This document shows positions 31,735-40,545 of a DNA stretch of 64,000 nucleotides, piece after piece. The translations under genes and the position numbers were made by a program. Numbering within the stretch: position 1 is the first letter of the stretch; every line of letters starts with the position of its first letter. Where the stretch lies: positions 1 to 64,000 of the forward strand of contig JUHI01000024.1 in the NCBI GenBank assembly GCA_000799755.1, in the 5' to 3' direction. The stretch is from Martinezella tropici (GTDB taxonomy: Bacteria; Pseudomonadota; Alphaproteobacteria; Rhizobiales; Rhizobiaceae). The notes under the pieces were generated by a model. That model had not been told where the DNA came from. It saw nothing but the letters and a program-made list of their open reading frames with translations, and made no database searches.

Positions 31735-34155
31735 CTATGCCGCATCAATGACCGCGACAGAGAAATCCTCTCCTTCCCAATGGTCGGTATCTGGCCAGTA
31801 AAACGTGAAACTGATCACAGCCCCCTTGGATAGGTGTTCGCATGAAAGCTCGGCAACATGGATGCCGAAGGCATTTTGACGGGTTTCGGTATCGTTGACG
31901 CTCGCCCAACCATCAAGGCTCCAGCGCACGGCAGCCCGCGCCATGACCTCGATCCTCAAGCGCTTGCCGACGGCAAGCTGCGACAACTTATTATTGAAAC
32001 GCCATAGCACGAAGGGTGCCGTAACCCTGTTTTTCACATACCGTTCGACACCCTGCGGCGGCATGTCGAAAACGGCGTCATCTCTCAGCGAGCGCAAGAG
32101 CTTGATATGTTCGGCGTGGGCCCAGACAAGCGGCATGGCGCTACCGGAGGGTCCACCGAAGACAAGGCCCAACTCCGGAATGTCGGGGCGATCCCACACT
32201 TGCTCGGGAAACAGACCACCCTGCCCCGCGGACTGTTCGAGCGTTCTCAGCAGCTCGAAGGCAGCTTCGCGTCGACCGGCCGCAAGCTCGTAATGGGCAC
32301 GCTCGCCGGCAAGCAGCGGCCATGGACGCCCGATGCCCGTGCCGTCGAACGGGCCGCCGTCTTCGTGCTCGCCATAGCCGTCACCTGTATAGCGATACCA
32401 TACCCGCCCCTGAGGCAGGTCGCATTTCAGTTGCGCGTCGATGACCCTGACAGTGTCGACGATGCGCGGATCATCGGCGGCCCGCAATCCGAACCGTACC
32501 AGCGCCAGGGCATCAGGACTGACGACGCGAGCGGTCGGCAGCAGCGATTCGGCGGGTGGCCTGTTCTTGATCGGCACGAAACCATCGGCAGGCGAGCTTC
32601 CATCGGCGATGTCAGGCGGCGCGATGCGGACGTAATAGCCCCTGACCCCAAGGCCGGAGCTGTCCGGATCGTTGCTGACATAGGTCCAGCGCTCGATCTG
32701 GTCGTTCCAGGCATCCGCGGTCTGCCGCAAGTAATCCGCATTATGCGATTGCCCTGCAATCTCCAGAATATCGGCGGCCGCCAGCAATGCGGCGATCTCA
32801 ACCGCCAAGGTGAAGGGAGAAAAGCCGCCGTCTTCCTCCCAACGGTCCTCGCCGGTAACGGGACCGTTGACAACCACATAGCGCGCGGCACGTTCGACCA
32901 TCGGTACGTAGGATAAAAGCTGCTCGCCCGTTAACGCCCCTTCCCGACGCAACGCATCGGCAAGCAGGATCGGGAAGGCGCATTCATCCATCTGTATCCC
33001 GGTCCAGTAAGGCTCGCCGTCCAGCCAGCAATTCTGCGGCCAGTGTCCATCTTCTTCCTGGATGACGCGTAGATAGGTCAGAATGCGGAGAGCATCCTGC
33101 GAGGCGCCCGCGGCCAGGAAACCGCCGGCGGTCTCGACCAGATCTCGCGGCCATACGAGATGATATCCACCAAGATCCTCGTCACCTTTGGCAAAGCCCC
33201 ACGGAATGGAGAGGGAGGCAACAGCCGGCCCCTCGAAGGATAAAGGCCGGTGCGTCGCCAGAACGGCTGTCGATATCCGATAGCGATTGAGTTCGGGCGG
33301 AGGTGCTTTCGGTTCGTCGAGGGCCAGCAGCCCGTCCTGCCACGCCCGCCAGTCGGAAATATAGCTGCGTTCCGCATGCTCGTAGCCAGCCTGCAGACTG
33401 GCAAGGGCATTGTAGCCGGCTTCCTTGGCATGGCTCCCAAAACCAAGCGATATCGTAACCGTGTCATTGCCGGCGGTCAGATCGATCTCGCCGGTCAACG
33501 CGACGTTGCCATCGGCGGCATGCATGACTGCCGGGTCAAGTTGCGCCGTTTTTCGCAGTTGCTGCCATCCATCGGAGATGCCGACATAGCCGGCGGATGC
33601 CGTGCGCCAACCGCCGCTGACGGCAAGCGCAAGCGAGACACCGCCCGCGCCCGTCGCAAAAAGCATCGGCGTACCCTTATAGTCTCCCACCCAGCCCGTA
33701 TTTCCGTAGCCGGCATTGACCAGATGCGGAGCCGCAAGCAGGTAGAGACGATAATCGTGGATCGCTCCTTCGAGCGGCTCGAATGATATCTGCTGAATCA
33801 GGCTACTGCGCATCGGATCGACAATGATGCGCTTGATGATCCGGTAGCGGCCGTCGATCGCCGTATTAATCAGCCGGTAAGCCGGAACGCCATCCTCGAC
33901 CGTCGCGACCACGCTCTGCGTATCGCGCTTTTCATCTGAAAAGTAGCCGTTGGGGCCTGTGACGATCAATCCGATATCGCGGGTGCAGGCGCTGTCGACG
34001 CGGGGAAAATAGACTTCGTTCAGAATGCCGTGACTGAGTGTGAACCAGATGCGGCAAGCTGGCGAAAGCGCCGTGCCAACTCCGCTCTTTGCGCTGGACG
34101 TCCAGCGAGGTTCGATACCATTCACGCTAGAGCCGGAAGCATCGTAAAGCGCCAT
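31735..34155 (-). CDS. GH15 glucoamylase (glucan 1,4-alpha-glucosidase)
   Basis: This 806-residue enzyme releases glucose from the non-reducing ends of alpha-glucans. An N-terminal beta-sandwich of ~270 residues (SGVGTALSPACRIWFTLSHG) precedes the (alpha/alpha)6 catalytic domain. The substrate-binding motif GYHLVWPRDLVET, the general acid E391 in GIQMDECAFPI and the base near E596-E598 in GEHEDGGPFDG are all present. A C-terminal extension of ~100 residues follows. No signal peptide is visible, so it is probably cytoplasmic and acts on stored glycogen or imported maltodextrins. A GAGGAG site precedes the ATG. The glucokinase gene follows 26 bases later, a two-step glucan-to-glucose-6-phosphate unit. 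Confidence 0.93.
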   Translation of the reverse strand: MALYDASGSSVNGIEPRWTSSAKSGVGTALSPACRIWFTLSHGILNEVYFPRVDSACTRDIGLIVTGPNGYFSDEKRDTQSVVATVEDGVPAYRLINTAIDGRYRIIKRIIVDPMRSSLIQQISFEPLEGAIHDYRLYLLAAPHLVNAGYGNTGWVGDYKGTPMLFATGAGGVSLALAVSGGWRTASAGYVGISDGWQQLRKTAQLDPAVMHAADGNVALTGEIDLTAGNDTVTISLGFGSHAKEAGYNALASLQAGYEHAERSYISDWRAWQDGLLALDEPKAPPPELNRYRISTAVLATHRPLSFEGPAVASLSIPWGFAKGDEDLGGYHLVWPRDLVETAGGFLAAGASQDALRILTYLRVIQEEDGHWPQNCWLDGEPYWTGIQMDECAFPILLADALRREGALTGEQLLSYVPMVERAARYVVVNGPVTGEDRWEEDGGFSPFTLAVEIAALLAAADILEIAGQSHNADYLRQTADAWNDQIERWTYVSNDPDSSGLGVRGYYVRIAPPDIADGSSPADGFVPIKNRPPAESLLPTARVVSPDALALVRFGLRAADDPRIVDTVRVIDAQLKCDLPQGRVWYRYTGDGYGEHEDGGPFDGTGIGRPWPLLAGERAHYELAAGRREAAFELLRTLEQSAGQGGLFPEQVWDRPDIPELGLVFGGPSGSAMPLVWAHAEHIKLLRSLRDDAVFDMPPQGVERYVKNRVTAPFVLWRFNNKLSQLAVGKRLRIEVMARAAVRWSLDGWASVNDTETRQNAFGIHVAELSCEHLSKGAVISFTFYWPDTDHWEGEDFSVAVIDAA

Positions 34156-34382
34156 GCACTGTCTCCTCTATCGTTGCAATCTGCTCCGACAAAGATGTTT
34201 CGGCAAGGGCCGGTTTGTTGAAATCGCTGACAATAAAGGACGATCGCCCCGATGAGGCAGCGCCGTGGGCCGCATAATTCGCACGTCGACCGCGCCGCCG
34301 TCATCACAGAATCCACCCGATTTCGCTGAACCGACTAGGTGCCGTTCCGCCGCCATTGACAGCCCGCGCACGTCCTGTATTC

Positions 34383-34404
34383 TGTTATAAAATTGTATAT
34401 AACA
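34383..34404. promoter_or_regulatory. 22-base palindrome upstream of the peptide-type ABC operon (candidate IclR box)
   Basis: Arms TGTTATA and TATAACA pair perfectly around eight bases. The dyad lies 32 bases before the binding-protein ATG in an AT-rich stretch. A related sequence (GTTAT-n3-AT-n1-GTA) lies at 40481-40501 between the IclR gene and the SelA-like gene, the second transcription unit of the same cluster, which suggests a shared IclR regulator. Confidence 0.45.
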
Positions 34405-34435
34405 TAATAATGGAACAATAAATGGGAGAATATCG

Positions 34436-35962
34436 ATGAAATTAAAAGTCGGATTGCTGATTGCGGCTGCCCTGATTGCAACCCCTTCGCTACTGTTGGC
34501 CCAGGAAAAAGGCGGCGTCATCAACGTCGCGACGATCGGCGAACCGCCGACACTGGACCCGATGACCTCGACCGCCGATCTCGTCGGCATCGTGACGCAA
34601 CACATCTTCGAGACGCTCTACACCTTCGACAAGAGCTGGAACGTCACGCCGCTCCTTGCCGAGAGCCTGCCCGAAATCAGCGCCGACGGCAAAACCTACA
34701 CCATCAAGCTCCGGACGGGCATCAAGTTCCACGACGGTAGCGTCATGACGTCGAATGACGTCGTGGCTTCGCTCAACCGCTGGATCAAATTGGCATCGCG
34801 CGGCAAGCAGGCTGGCGGCTTCATCGAATCGATCGCTGCCCAAGATCCGGCGACGGTTGTCATCAAGCTCAAGCAGCCCTATGCCCCGCTTACCTCGCTG
34901 CTCGCTTTCAACAACTCCGCCGCCATCATCATTCCCGCCAGCAAGCAGGCCGACACGATGACCGACTTCATCGGCACCGGTCCGTACATGCTGAAGGAGC
35001 GCAAGCCCGACCAGTATATCCAGCTTGTCCGTTTCGACGGCTACAAGCCCCGGGATGGCGAGAGCAACGGTTACGGCGGCGCTCGCCACCAATATCTCGA
35101 CGAAATCCGCTTCGTTCCGGTTCCGGATGCCAATACCCGCGTCGAAGCGGCCATTTCCGGCCAGTATGATTATATCGACAGCCTGCCAGTCGAATCCTTC
35201 GACAAGCTGAAATCCTCCTCTGCGACCCAGCCGCTGCTCCTGAAGCCGTTTGGCTATCCGGTCTTCGTCTTCAACACCGCCGACGGCATCGCCAAGAACG
35301 TCGCGATCCGCAAGGCGATCCGTCAGGCACTCAGCATGGAGGACATGCTGGCGGCGGCCTTCGGCAGCACGAATTTCTACACGCTCGACGGCAACATCTA
35401 CCCTGCCCCCTATACCTGGAGCACGGATGCCGGCGTCAAGGGCAATTACAACGTCGCCGACCCGGATGGCGCTGCCGCTGCCGCCAAGGCCGCAGGCTAC
35501 AACGGCGAACCGATCCGCATCCTGACCAGCCGCCAGTACGAGTTCCATTACAAGATGGCGCAGGTCGCGGCCGAATATCTGAAACAGGCGGGCTTCAAGG
35601 TCGATCTTCAGGTGGTCGACTGGGCAACGCTCACTCAGCGCCGCACCGACAAGGCATTGTGGGACATCTATATCACGCACAGCCCGTTCCTGCCCGAGCC
35701 CGCCCTGATCGGCACGCTTTCACCGAGCTCGCCCGGGTGGTGGAACACGCCGACAAGCAAGGCCGCGATCGACGCGTTCAACACAGAGGTCGACCCGAAG
35801 AAACGTGTCGAGCTTTGGGCGAACGTTCAAAAGGCGATGTATGACGAAGCTCCCATGATGAAGATCGGCGATTTCAACGCCGTTGCGGCGATCTCCACCA
35901 AGCTTCAGGGCGTCGATCCTGCGCCGTGGCCCTATTTCTGGAACGCATCCATCAAGAAGTAA
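34436..35962 (+). CDS. ABC transporter substrate-binding protein, family 5 (peptide/opine/nickel type)
   Basis: This 508-residue periplasmic protein has a signal peptide (MKLKVGLLIAAALIAT, cut near LAQE) and the SBP_bac_5 opening INVATIGEPPTLDPMTSTAD, then DGKTYTIKLRTGIKFHDGS and DFIGTGPYMLKER. A GGGAGAA site precedes the ATG. It should deliver a peptide-like or modified amino-acid ligand to the permeases encoded directly after it. The cluster's enzymes (cog3964 amidohydrolase, SelA-like PLP enzyme, RidA) suggest an N-acylated or ester compound rather than a free peptide; that is inference. Confidence 0.93.
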   Translation: MKLKVGLLIAAALIATPSLLLAQEKGGVINVATIGEPPTLDPMTSTADLVGIVTQHIFETLYTFDKSWNVTPLLAESLPEISADGKTYTIKLRTGIKFHDGSVMTSNDVVASLNRWIKLASRGKQAGGFIESIAAQDPATVVIKLKQPYAPLTSLLAFNNSAAIIIPASKQADTMTDFIGTGPYMLKERKPDQYIQLVRFDGYKPRDGESNGYGGARHQYLDEIRFVPVPDANTRVEAAISGQYDYIDSLPVESFDKLKSSSATQPLLLKPFGYPVFVFNTADGIAKNVAIRKAIRQALSMEDMLAAAFGSTNFYTLDGNIYPAPYTWSTDAGVKGNYNVADPDGAAAAAKAAGYNGEPIRILTSRQYEFHYKMAQVAAEYLKQAGFKVDLQVVDWATLTQRRTDKALWDIYITHSPFLPEPALIGTLSPSSPGWWNTPTSKAAIDAFNTEVDPKKRVELWANVQKAMYDEAPMMKIGDFNAVAAISTKLQGVDPAPWPYFWNASIKK

Positions 35963-36044
35963 GCCTCCCAAGGCGTTCGGGTGCCGGCCACAGCCGGCGC
36001 CCGTTCCCGATCCTGTCTGCCCCGCGGACACAGGAACCAATCCA

Positions 36045-36986
36045 ATGATACGCTACATCCTTCAACGTCTCGCAGGCATGATCGTCGTGATGTTTCTCGT
36101 CGTCACGATCGTCTTCGTGATCGTGCGCGTAACCCCCGGCGATCCGGCCGCCGTCATGCTCGGCCCGGACGCGACCGCGCAGGATATTTCAGAGCTGCGA
36201 GTGCGGCTTGGCCTCGACCAGTCCATCTTCGTCCAATACCTGTTCTATGTCGGACAGTTGCTGAAAGGCGATCTCGGCCAATCGATCTTTCTCAACATTC
36301 CGGTTTCCTCCGCGCTTCTTGAACGCGCCGAACCGACCTTCTTCCTGACGTTGTTTTCGCTCGTCATCGCCGGCGTCATCGCGCTGCCGATCGGCATCTA
36401 TGCCGCCTATCGGCGCGGATCGCTGGTCGATCAGGCCTCGATGGCGATAGGCATGCTGGCGGCGAGCATTCCAAGCTTCTGGCTCGGCCTCATCCTGATG
36501 CAGTTCTTCGCGGTGCGGCTGGGCATTTTCCCGGTTTCCGGCTATGGCGGACCGGGCGCAAGTTTCCTTGACCGGATGTATCACCTGACGCTGCCGGCCG
36601 TTGCGCTCGGCCTCGTTTCGTCGGCGCTGATCCTGCGTTTCACCCGCGCCTCGATGCTCGACGTCCTTGGAGACGATTATATCCGCACCGCCCGCGCAAA
36701 GGGGCTTATCGAACGTCGCGTCGTGTTGAAACATGCGCTGAAGAACGCGCTCATTCCAATTCTCACCGTCTTGGGGCTGACGGCCGCCGTCCTGATTTCC
36801 GGCGCTGTTGTCACCGAGACCGTCTTCGGTCTGCCGGGCATCGGAAGCCTCGTCGTCTCCGCGGTGCTGCGCCGAGACTATCCGGTGATCCAAGGGGCCT
36901 TGCTCGTTATCGCCGGCCTCTACGTCCTGATCAATTTTGCGATCGACATGCTCTATCTGCTGGTTGATCCGAGGGTACGCTACTGA
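36045..36986 (+). CDS. ABC transporter permease, DppB type
   Basis: This 313-residue inner-membrane protein begins MIRYILQRLAGMIVVMFLVV, the standard DppB/OppB start, followed by VIVRVTPGDPAAVMLGPDA. The coupling loop reads DYIRTARAKGLIERRVVLKH, and it ends YLLVDPRVRY. The ATG at 36045 has AGGA upstream; an in-frame extension overlapping the binding-protein gene was rejected. It pairs with the DppC-type permease, whose ATG overlaps its stop by one base. Confidence 0.94.
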   Translation: MIRYILQRLAGMIVVMFLVVTIVFVIVRVTPGDPAAVMLGPDATAQDISELRVRLGLDQSIFVQYLFYVGQLLKGDLGQSIFLNIPVSSALLERAEPTFFLTLFSLVIAGVIALPIGIYAAYRRGSLVDQASMAIGMLAASIPSFWLGLILMQFFAVRLGIFPVSGYGGPGASFLDRMYHLTLPAVALGLVSSALILRFTRASMLDVLGDDYIRTARAKGLIERRVVLKHALKNALIPILTVLGLTAAVLISGAVVTETVFGLPGIGSLVVSAVLRRDYPVIQGALLVIAGLYVLINFAIDMLYLLVDPRVRY

Positions 36987-37864
36987 TGGCCGATATCGCA
37001 ACCGATACACCCAAACAGATGCCAAGCGAGCGCAGCAAATTTCTGCGCCGGCTCCTGAAGCGCAAGACCGTCGCCGCCGGCCTGATCGTCCTGACGATTT
37101 TCGTGCTACTCGCCGTTCTTGCGCCGTGGATTGCTCCCTATTCCCCCTCGAAGCTCTCGATCGTCAACAGGCTGAAGCCACCGAGCGAAGTTTACTGGTT
37201 TGGCACCGACGAATTCGGCCGCGATATCTTCTCCCGCACCATCTATGCCGGACGGCTGTCGCTGCTGGTCGGAGCCGCCGTAGTGGCGCTATCGGCCGCT
37301 ATCGGCGTTACGCTGGGCCTGCTCGCCGGCTTCTTCCCGAAACTGGACACACCGATCGCGCGCCTGATCGATGCGATGATGGCATTTCCCGATATCCTGC
37401 TTGCCATTGCGCTTGTTGCGGCCCTCGGCCCGTCGCTGACAACGGTCATCATCGCATTGTCTATCGTCTATTCGCCGCGGCTGGCCCGCATCGTTCGGGC
37501 ATCGACGCTTGTTATCCGCGAGCTGCCCTACGTCGAGGCGGCAAAGGCTCTCGGTATCTCGACGTTTCACATCATGACGCGGCATGTGCTGAGAAACCTT
37601 CTGTCGCCGATCCTGGTGCAGGGCTCGTTTCTCTTCGCCAGCGCCATGCTGGCCGAAGCGGGGCTCTCGTTTCTCGGCCTCGGCGTCAGCCCCGAAATCC
37701 CGACCTGGGGAACCATGATCGCCGCCGGTCGCCAATATATCGGCCAGGCCGACTGGATGACCTACTTCCCTGGCTTTGCCATCATTCTCTCCGTGCTTTC
37801 GCTGCAAATGGTCGGCGACGGCCTGCGGGACATGCTCGACCCAAGACTTCGAAAGGACCTGTAA
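36986..37864 (+). CDS. ABC transporter permease, DppC type
   Basis: This 292-residue permease has an N-terminal cytoplasmic tail, then the OppC-type extra segment LAPWIAPYSPSKLSIVNRLK and GTDEFGRDIFSRTIYAGR, which are hallmarks of DppC. The coupling loop contains LPYVEAAKALGISTFHIMTR. The stop is directly followed by the ATG of the amidohydrolase with no gap, so the enzyme belongs to the transporter operon. Confidence 0.94.
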   Translation: MADIATDTPKQMPSERSKFLRRLLKRKTVAAGLIVLTIFVLLAVLAPWIAPYSPSKLSIVNRLKPPSEVYWFGTDEFGRDIFSRTIYAGRLSLLVGAAVVALSAAIGVTLGLLAGFFPKLDTPIARLIDAMMAFPDILLAIALVAALGPSLTTVIIALSIVYSPRLARIVRASTLVIRELPYVEAAKALGISTFHIMTRHVLRNLLSPILVQGSFLFASAMLAEAGLSFLGLGVSPEIPTWGTMIAAGRQYIGQADWMTYFPGFAIILSVLSLQMVGDGLRDMLDPRLRKDL

Positions 37865-39073
37865 ATGACCGGTGAAAAAGCGGGCAAGCCGCTCCTCCTC
37901 ACCAATGTGAAGCCCATGGCGTTCGGCGGCGATGTGCCCGCCGGCGCGATCGACATCCTCATCGGCGCCGATGGCAAGATCGCCGCTTTCGGGCCGCAGC
38001 TCGCCGCTCCGGGTGACGTCGAACGCGTCGACGGCAAGGGCGCATGGATCTCTCCCGGCTGGGTCGACCTCCACGTCCATATCTGGCATGGCGGCACGGA
38101 TATCTCGATCCGTCCGTCCGAATGCGGCGCCGAGCGCGGCGTCACGACGCTGGTCGATGCCGGCTCGGCCGGCGAAGCCAATTTTCACGGGTTTCGCGAA
38201 TACATCATCGAACCGTCCAAGGAGCGTATCAAAGCCTTCCTCAATTTGGGTTCGATCGGCCTTGTCGCCTGCAATCGCGTTCCCGAACTTCGCGATATCA
38301 AGGATATCGACCTCGACCGCATCCTCGAATGCTATGCTGAGAACAGCGAGCACATCGTCGGCATCAAGGTGCGCGCCAGCCACGTCATCACGGGCTCCTG
38401 GGGTGTCACGCCCGTCAAGCTCGGCAAGAAGATCGCAAAGATCCTGAAGGTGCCGATGATGGTGCATGTCGGCGAGCCGCCGGCGCTCTACGACGAAGTG
38501 CTCGAAATCCTCGGACCGGGCGATGTCGTCACCCACTGCTTCAACGGCAAGGCCGGTTCCAGCATCATGGAGGACGAGGATCTCTACAATCTCGCCGAAC
38601 GCTGCGCCGGCGAAGGCATCCGGCTCGATATCGGCCATGGAGGCGCATCCTTCTCCTTCAAGGTCGCGGAAGCAGCGATCGCGCGCGGTCTGCTGCCCTA
38701 CTCGATCTCGACCGACCTGCACGGGCATTCGATGAACTTCCCGGTCTGGGATCTTGCAACCACCATGTCGAAGCTGCTCTCGGTCGGCATGCCCTTCGAC
38801 AAGGTCGTGGACGCGGTTACCCACGCGCCCGCTTCGGTCATCAAGCTGTCGATGGAGAACCGGCTATCCGTCGGTGAGCGGGGCGACTTCACCATCTTCG
38901 ACCTCGTGGATGCAGATCTCGAGGCGACTGATTCCAACGGCGACGTCTCCCGCCTGCAGAAACTCTTCGAGCCGCGTTACGCGGTCATCGGCTCAGAAGC
39001 GGTCACCGCCAGCCGCTACATACCGCGCGCCCGCAAGCTCGTACGCCATAGCCACGGTTACTCGTGGCGCTAG
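37865..39073 (+). CDS. amidohydrolase/deacetylase-family metallohydrolase (cog3964, Atu3266-like)
   Basis: This 402-residue enzyme is often labelled dihydroorotase, but resembles the cog3964 group typified by Agrobacterium Atu3266 and Enterococcus EF0837, of which Atu3266 was shown to hydrolyse acetyl-(R)-mandelate-type esters. The HxH motif is H70-V-H72 in WVDLHVHIWHGG. Further landmarks are the Lys-containing GIKVRASHVITGSWG, metal His residues in MVHVGEPP and VVTHCFNGK, and the STDLHGHS Asp. The true substrate is unknown. A RidA gene follows after 33 bases, and a SelA-like PLP enzyme lies just beyond, the same partnership known around EF0837. Confidence 0.88.
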   Translation: MTGEKAGKPLLLTNVKPMAFGGDVPAGAIDILIGADGKIAAFGPQLAAPGDVERVDGKGAWISPGWVDLHVHIWHGGTDISIRPSECGAERGVTTLVDAGSAGEANFHGFREYIIEPSKERIKAFLNLGSIGLVACNRVPELRDIKDIDLDRILECYAENSEHIVGIKVRASHVITGSWGVTPVKLGKKIAKILKVPMMVHVGEPPALYDEVLEILGPGDVVTHCFNGKAGSSIMEDEDLYNLAERCAGEGIRLDIGHGGASFSFKVAEAAIARGLLPYSISTDLHGHSMNFPVWDLATTMSKLLSVGMPFDKVVDAVTHAPASVIKLSMENRLSVGERGDFTIFDLVDADLEATDSNGDVSRLQKLFEPRYAVIGSEAVTASRYIPRARKLVRHSHGYSWR

Positions 39074-39106
39074 TCGGAACCTTAAAATCGCATAGCAGGA
39101 GCATAC

Positions 39107-39604
39107 GTGATTACGTCCCCAACACAGGCCGCTTCAGCAGCGCAAACACCTTACCAGCGACTGGCTGCGCTCGGGATCGAGCTTCCGCCGCCGCCGCCGC
39201 CGATTGCCAACTTCGTGACCCATGTCCGCGAGGGCAACGTGCTCTATCTGTCGGGCCAGGGCCCGCGGGAGCTAGACGGCCATCTCCACTCAGGCAAGGT
39301 CGGCGGTGACGTCGGTGTTGATCGGGCCTATCAGCACGCGCGGCTGACAGGCATCAACCTTCTCGCCGTCATGCACGGAGCGCTTGGCGACCTCTCCCGG
39401 GTCAAGCGAGTGGTGAAGCTGCTCGGCATGGTCAATGCCGTGCCGCATTTCGAGGACCATCCGAGCGTCATCAACGGCTGCTCGGACCTCTTCATCGAGG
39501 TCTTCGGCGAGGCGGGCCAACATGCCCGTTCGGCCGTCGGCTTCGGCTCGCTGCCCGGCAACATCACGGTCGAGATCGAAGCGATCGTCTCGCTCAACGA
39601 CTGA
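39107..39604 (+). CDS. RidA/YjgF-family protein
   Basis: This 165-residue protein is a RidA-like imine/enamine deaminase or relative. The start is GTG at 39107, with AGGAG five bases upstream. After a proline-rich N-terminal segment the fold opens FVTHVREGNVLYLSGQGPRE. The key Arg is kept in GQHARSAVGFGSLPGN, as in deaminating RidA. The fold contains the long-insert form GVDRAYQHARLTGINLLAVM typical of the RidA subfamily in catabolic operons. In this cluster it may clear reactive enamines released by the PLP enzyme encoded after the IclR gene. The assignment to a role is inference. Confidence 0.88.
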   Translation: MITSPTQAASAAQTPYQRLAALGIELPPPPPPIANFVTHVREGNVLYLSGQGPRELDGHLHSGKVGGDVGVDRAYQHARLTGINLLAVMHGALGDLSRVKRVVKLLGMVNAVPHFEDHPSVINGCSDLFIEVFGEAGQHARSAVGFGSLPGNITVEIEAIVSLND

Positions 39605-39615
39605 GGAGGACGAAT

Positions 39616-40449
39616 TCAGTGGTTGCGCCAGCCCATCAGCTTTTCGATCCGCTCGGCAGCCGCGCGCACCTGCTCGCCATAATGGCTGCCGTCGGAAACG
39701 ACTTTCTGTTCGGGCAGCACGATCGAAATGGTCGCGACGCATTGGCCGTCACGATCAACGACCGGCGAAGCGATGCAGGCAACCGCGTAGTCGGATTCCG
39801 CCACCTGGACCGACAGGCGTTCCTCAAAGGCCTTGCCCGCAGAATCGGAAAGCACGCGGGCGTCAATCTCGGCCCGACCGGTCGGGGAGGTGCGGGCGCA
39901 GCGCTTGAAAAGCTCGATCCTCTCGTCCTCCGGCAGATGGCCGACCAGAAGCCGCCCCGACGCCGTCCAGTTGAGGGGTACGCGGGTTCCGACACGGGAA
40001 GCCACCTGGAAATGGCTTGGCCCATCCGCCATCGCCAGCACCAGCATAGTATCGCCGTCGCGGCCGCAGACCTGCACCGTCTCACTTGCCTGCCGGCAAA
40101 GATCGTGCATCTCGCGGGTGGCGACACTCATGAAATCGAGCGACCGGGCGTAGGCGAGACCGTAGTGATAAAGGCGAGCACCCAGCCAAACCGAACCATC
40201 GGCATTGCGACCAAGCATGTTCTTTTCGACCAGATCGTCGATGATGACGTAGACAGTCGAAAGAGGCGCCTTGATCGCCTTGGCAATCGCATAGGCTCCG
40301 GCCGGCGCGCCGGTTTCATAGAGATAATCGATCACCTGCAGCGCGCGGTCGATGCCGCTTACGCGCGAGCGGCGAGCGCCTTTGGCTTCGGCTTCCCCGC
40401 TGGAGCCGGTGCCTTCAGGGAGTGCTGCGGGTAGGGTCTTCGCGTCCAA
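39616..40449 (-). CDS. IclR-family transcriptional regulator
   Basis: The 277-residue protein has a disordered N-terminus of ~28 residues, then the winged HTH (SGIDRALQVIDYLYETGAPA, with IKAPLSTVYVIIDDLVEK) and the IclR effector domain (TREMHDLCRQASETVQVCGR; SPVVDRDGQCVATISIVLPE). It is set minus between the RidA and SelA-like genes, so it splits the cluster into two plus-strand units. It probably represses or activates both through the boxes at 34383-34404 and 40481-40501, with the imported compound as effector. Confidence 0.93.
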   Translation of the reverse strand: MDAKTLPAALPEGTGSSGEAEAKGARRSRVSGIDRALQVIDYLYETGAPAGAYAIAKAIKAPLSTVYVIIDDLVEKNMLGRNADGSVWLGARLYHYGLAYARSLDFMSVATREMHDLCRQASETVQVCGRDGDTMLVLAMADGPSHFQVASRVGTRVPLNWTASGRLLVGHLPEDERIELFKRCARTSPTGRAEIDARVLSDSAGKAFEERLSVQVAESDYAVACIASPVVDRDGQCVATISIVLPEQKVVSDGSHYGEQVRAAAERIEKLMGWRNH

Positions 40450-40480
40450 ATCAACGCTCCTCGTGATATTTCGAGAAGCT

Positions 40481-40501
40481 ATTACATTACTATGGCATAA
40501 C
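40481..40501. promoter_or_regulatory. candidate IclR box upstream of the SelA-like gene
   Basis: Read on the minus strand the site begins GTTATGCCATAGTAATG. It shares GTTAT, AT and GTA positions with the palindrome at 34383-34404 and has partial dyad symmetry. It lies between the divergent IclR and SelA-like starts (32 and 45 bases away), where autoregulation is expected. Confidence 0.35.
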
Positions 40502-40545
40502 TGTCGATGACAATCGGCAACGGGCCGTCACTTTGGAGAGATAGA

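Noticed and set aside
37289..38824. 511-residue minus-strand frame opposite the permease and amidohydrolase genes
   Set aside because: Shadow of DppC and the cog3964 gene; no ribosome site or domain.
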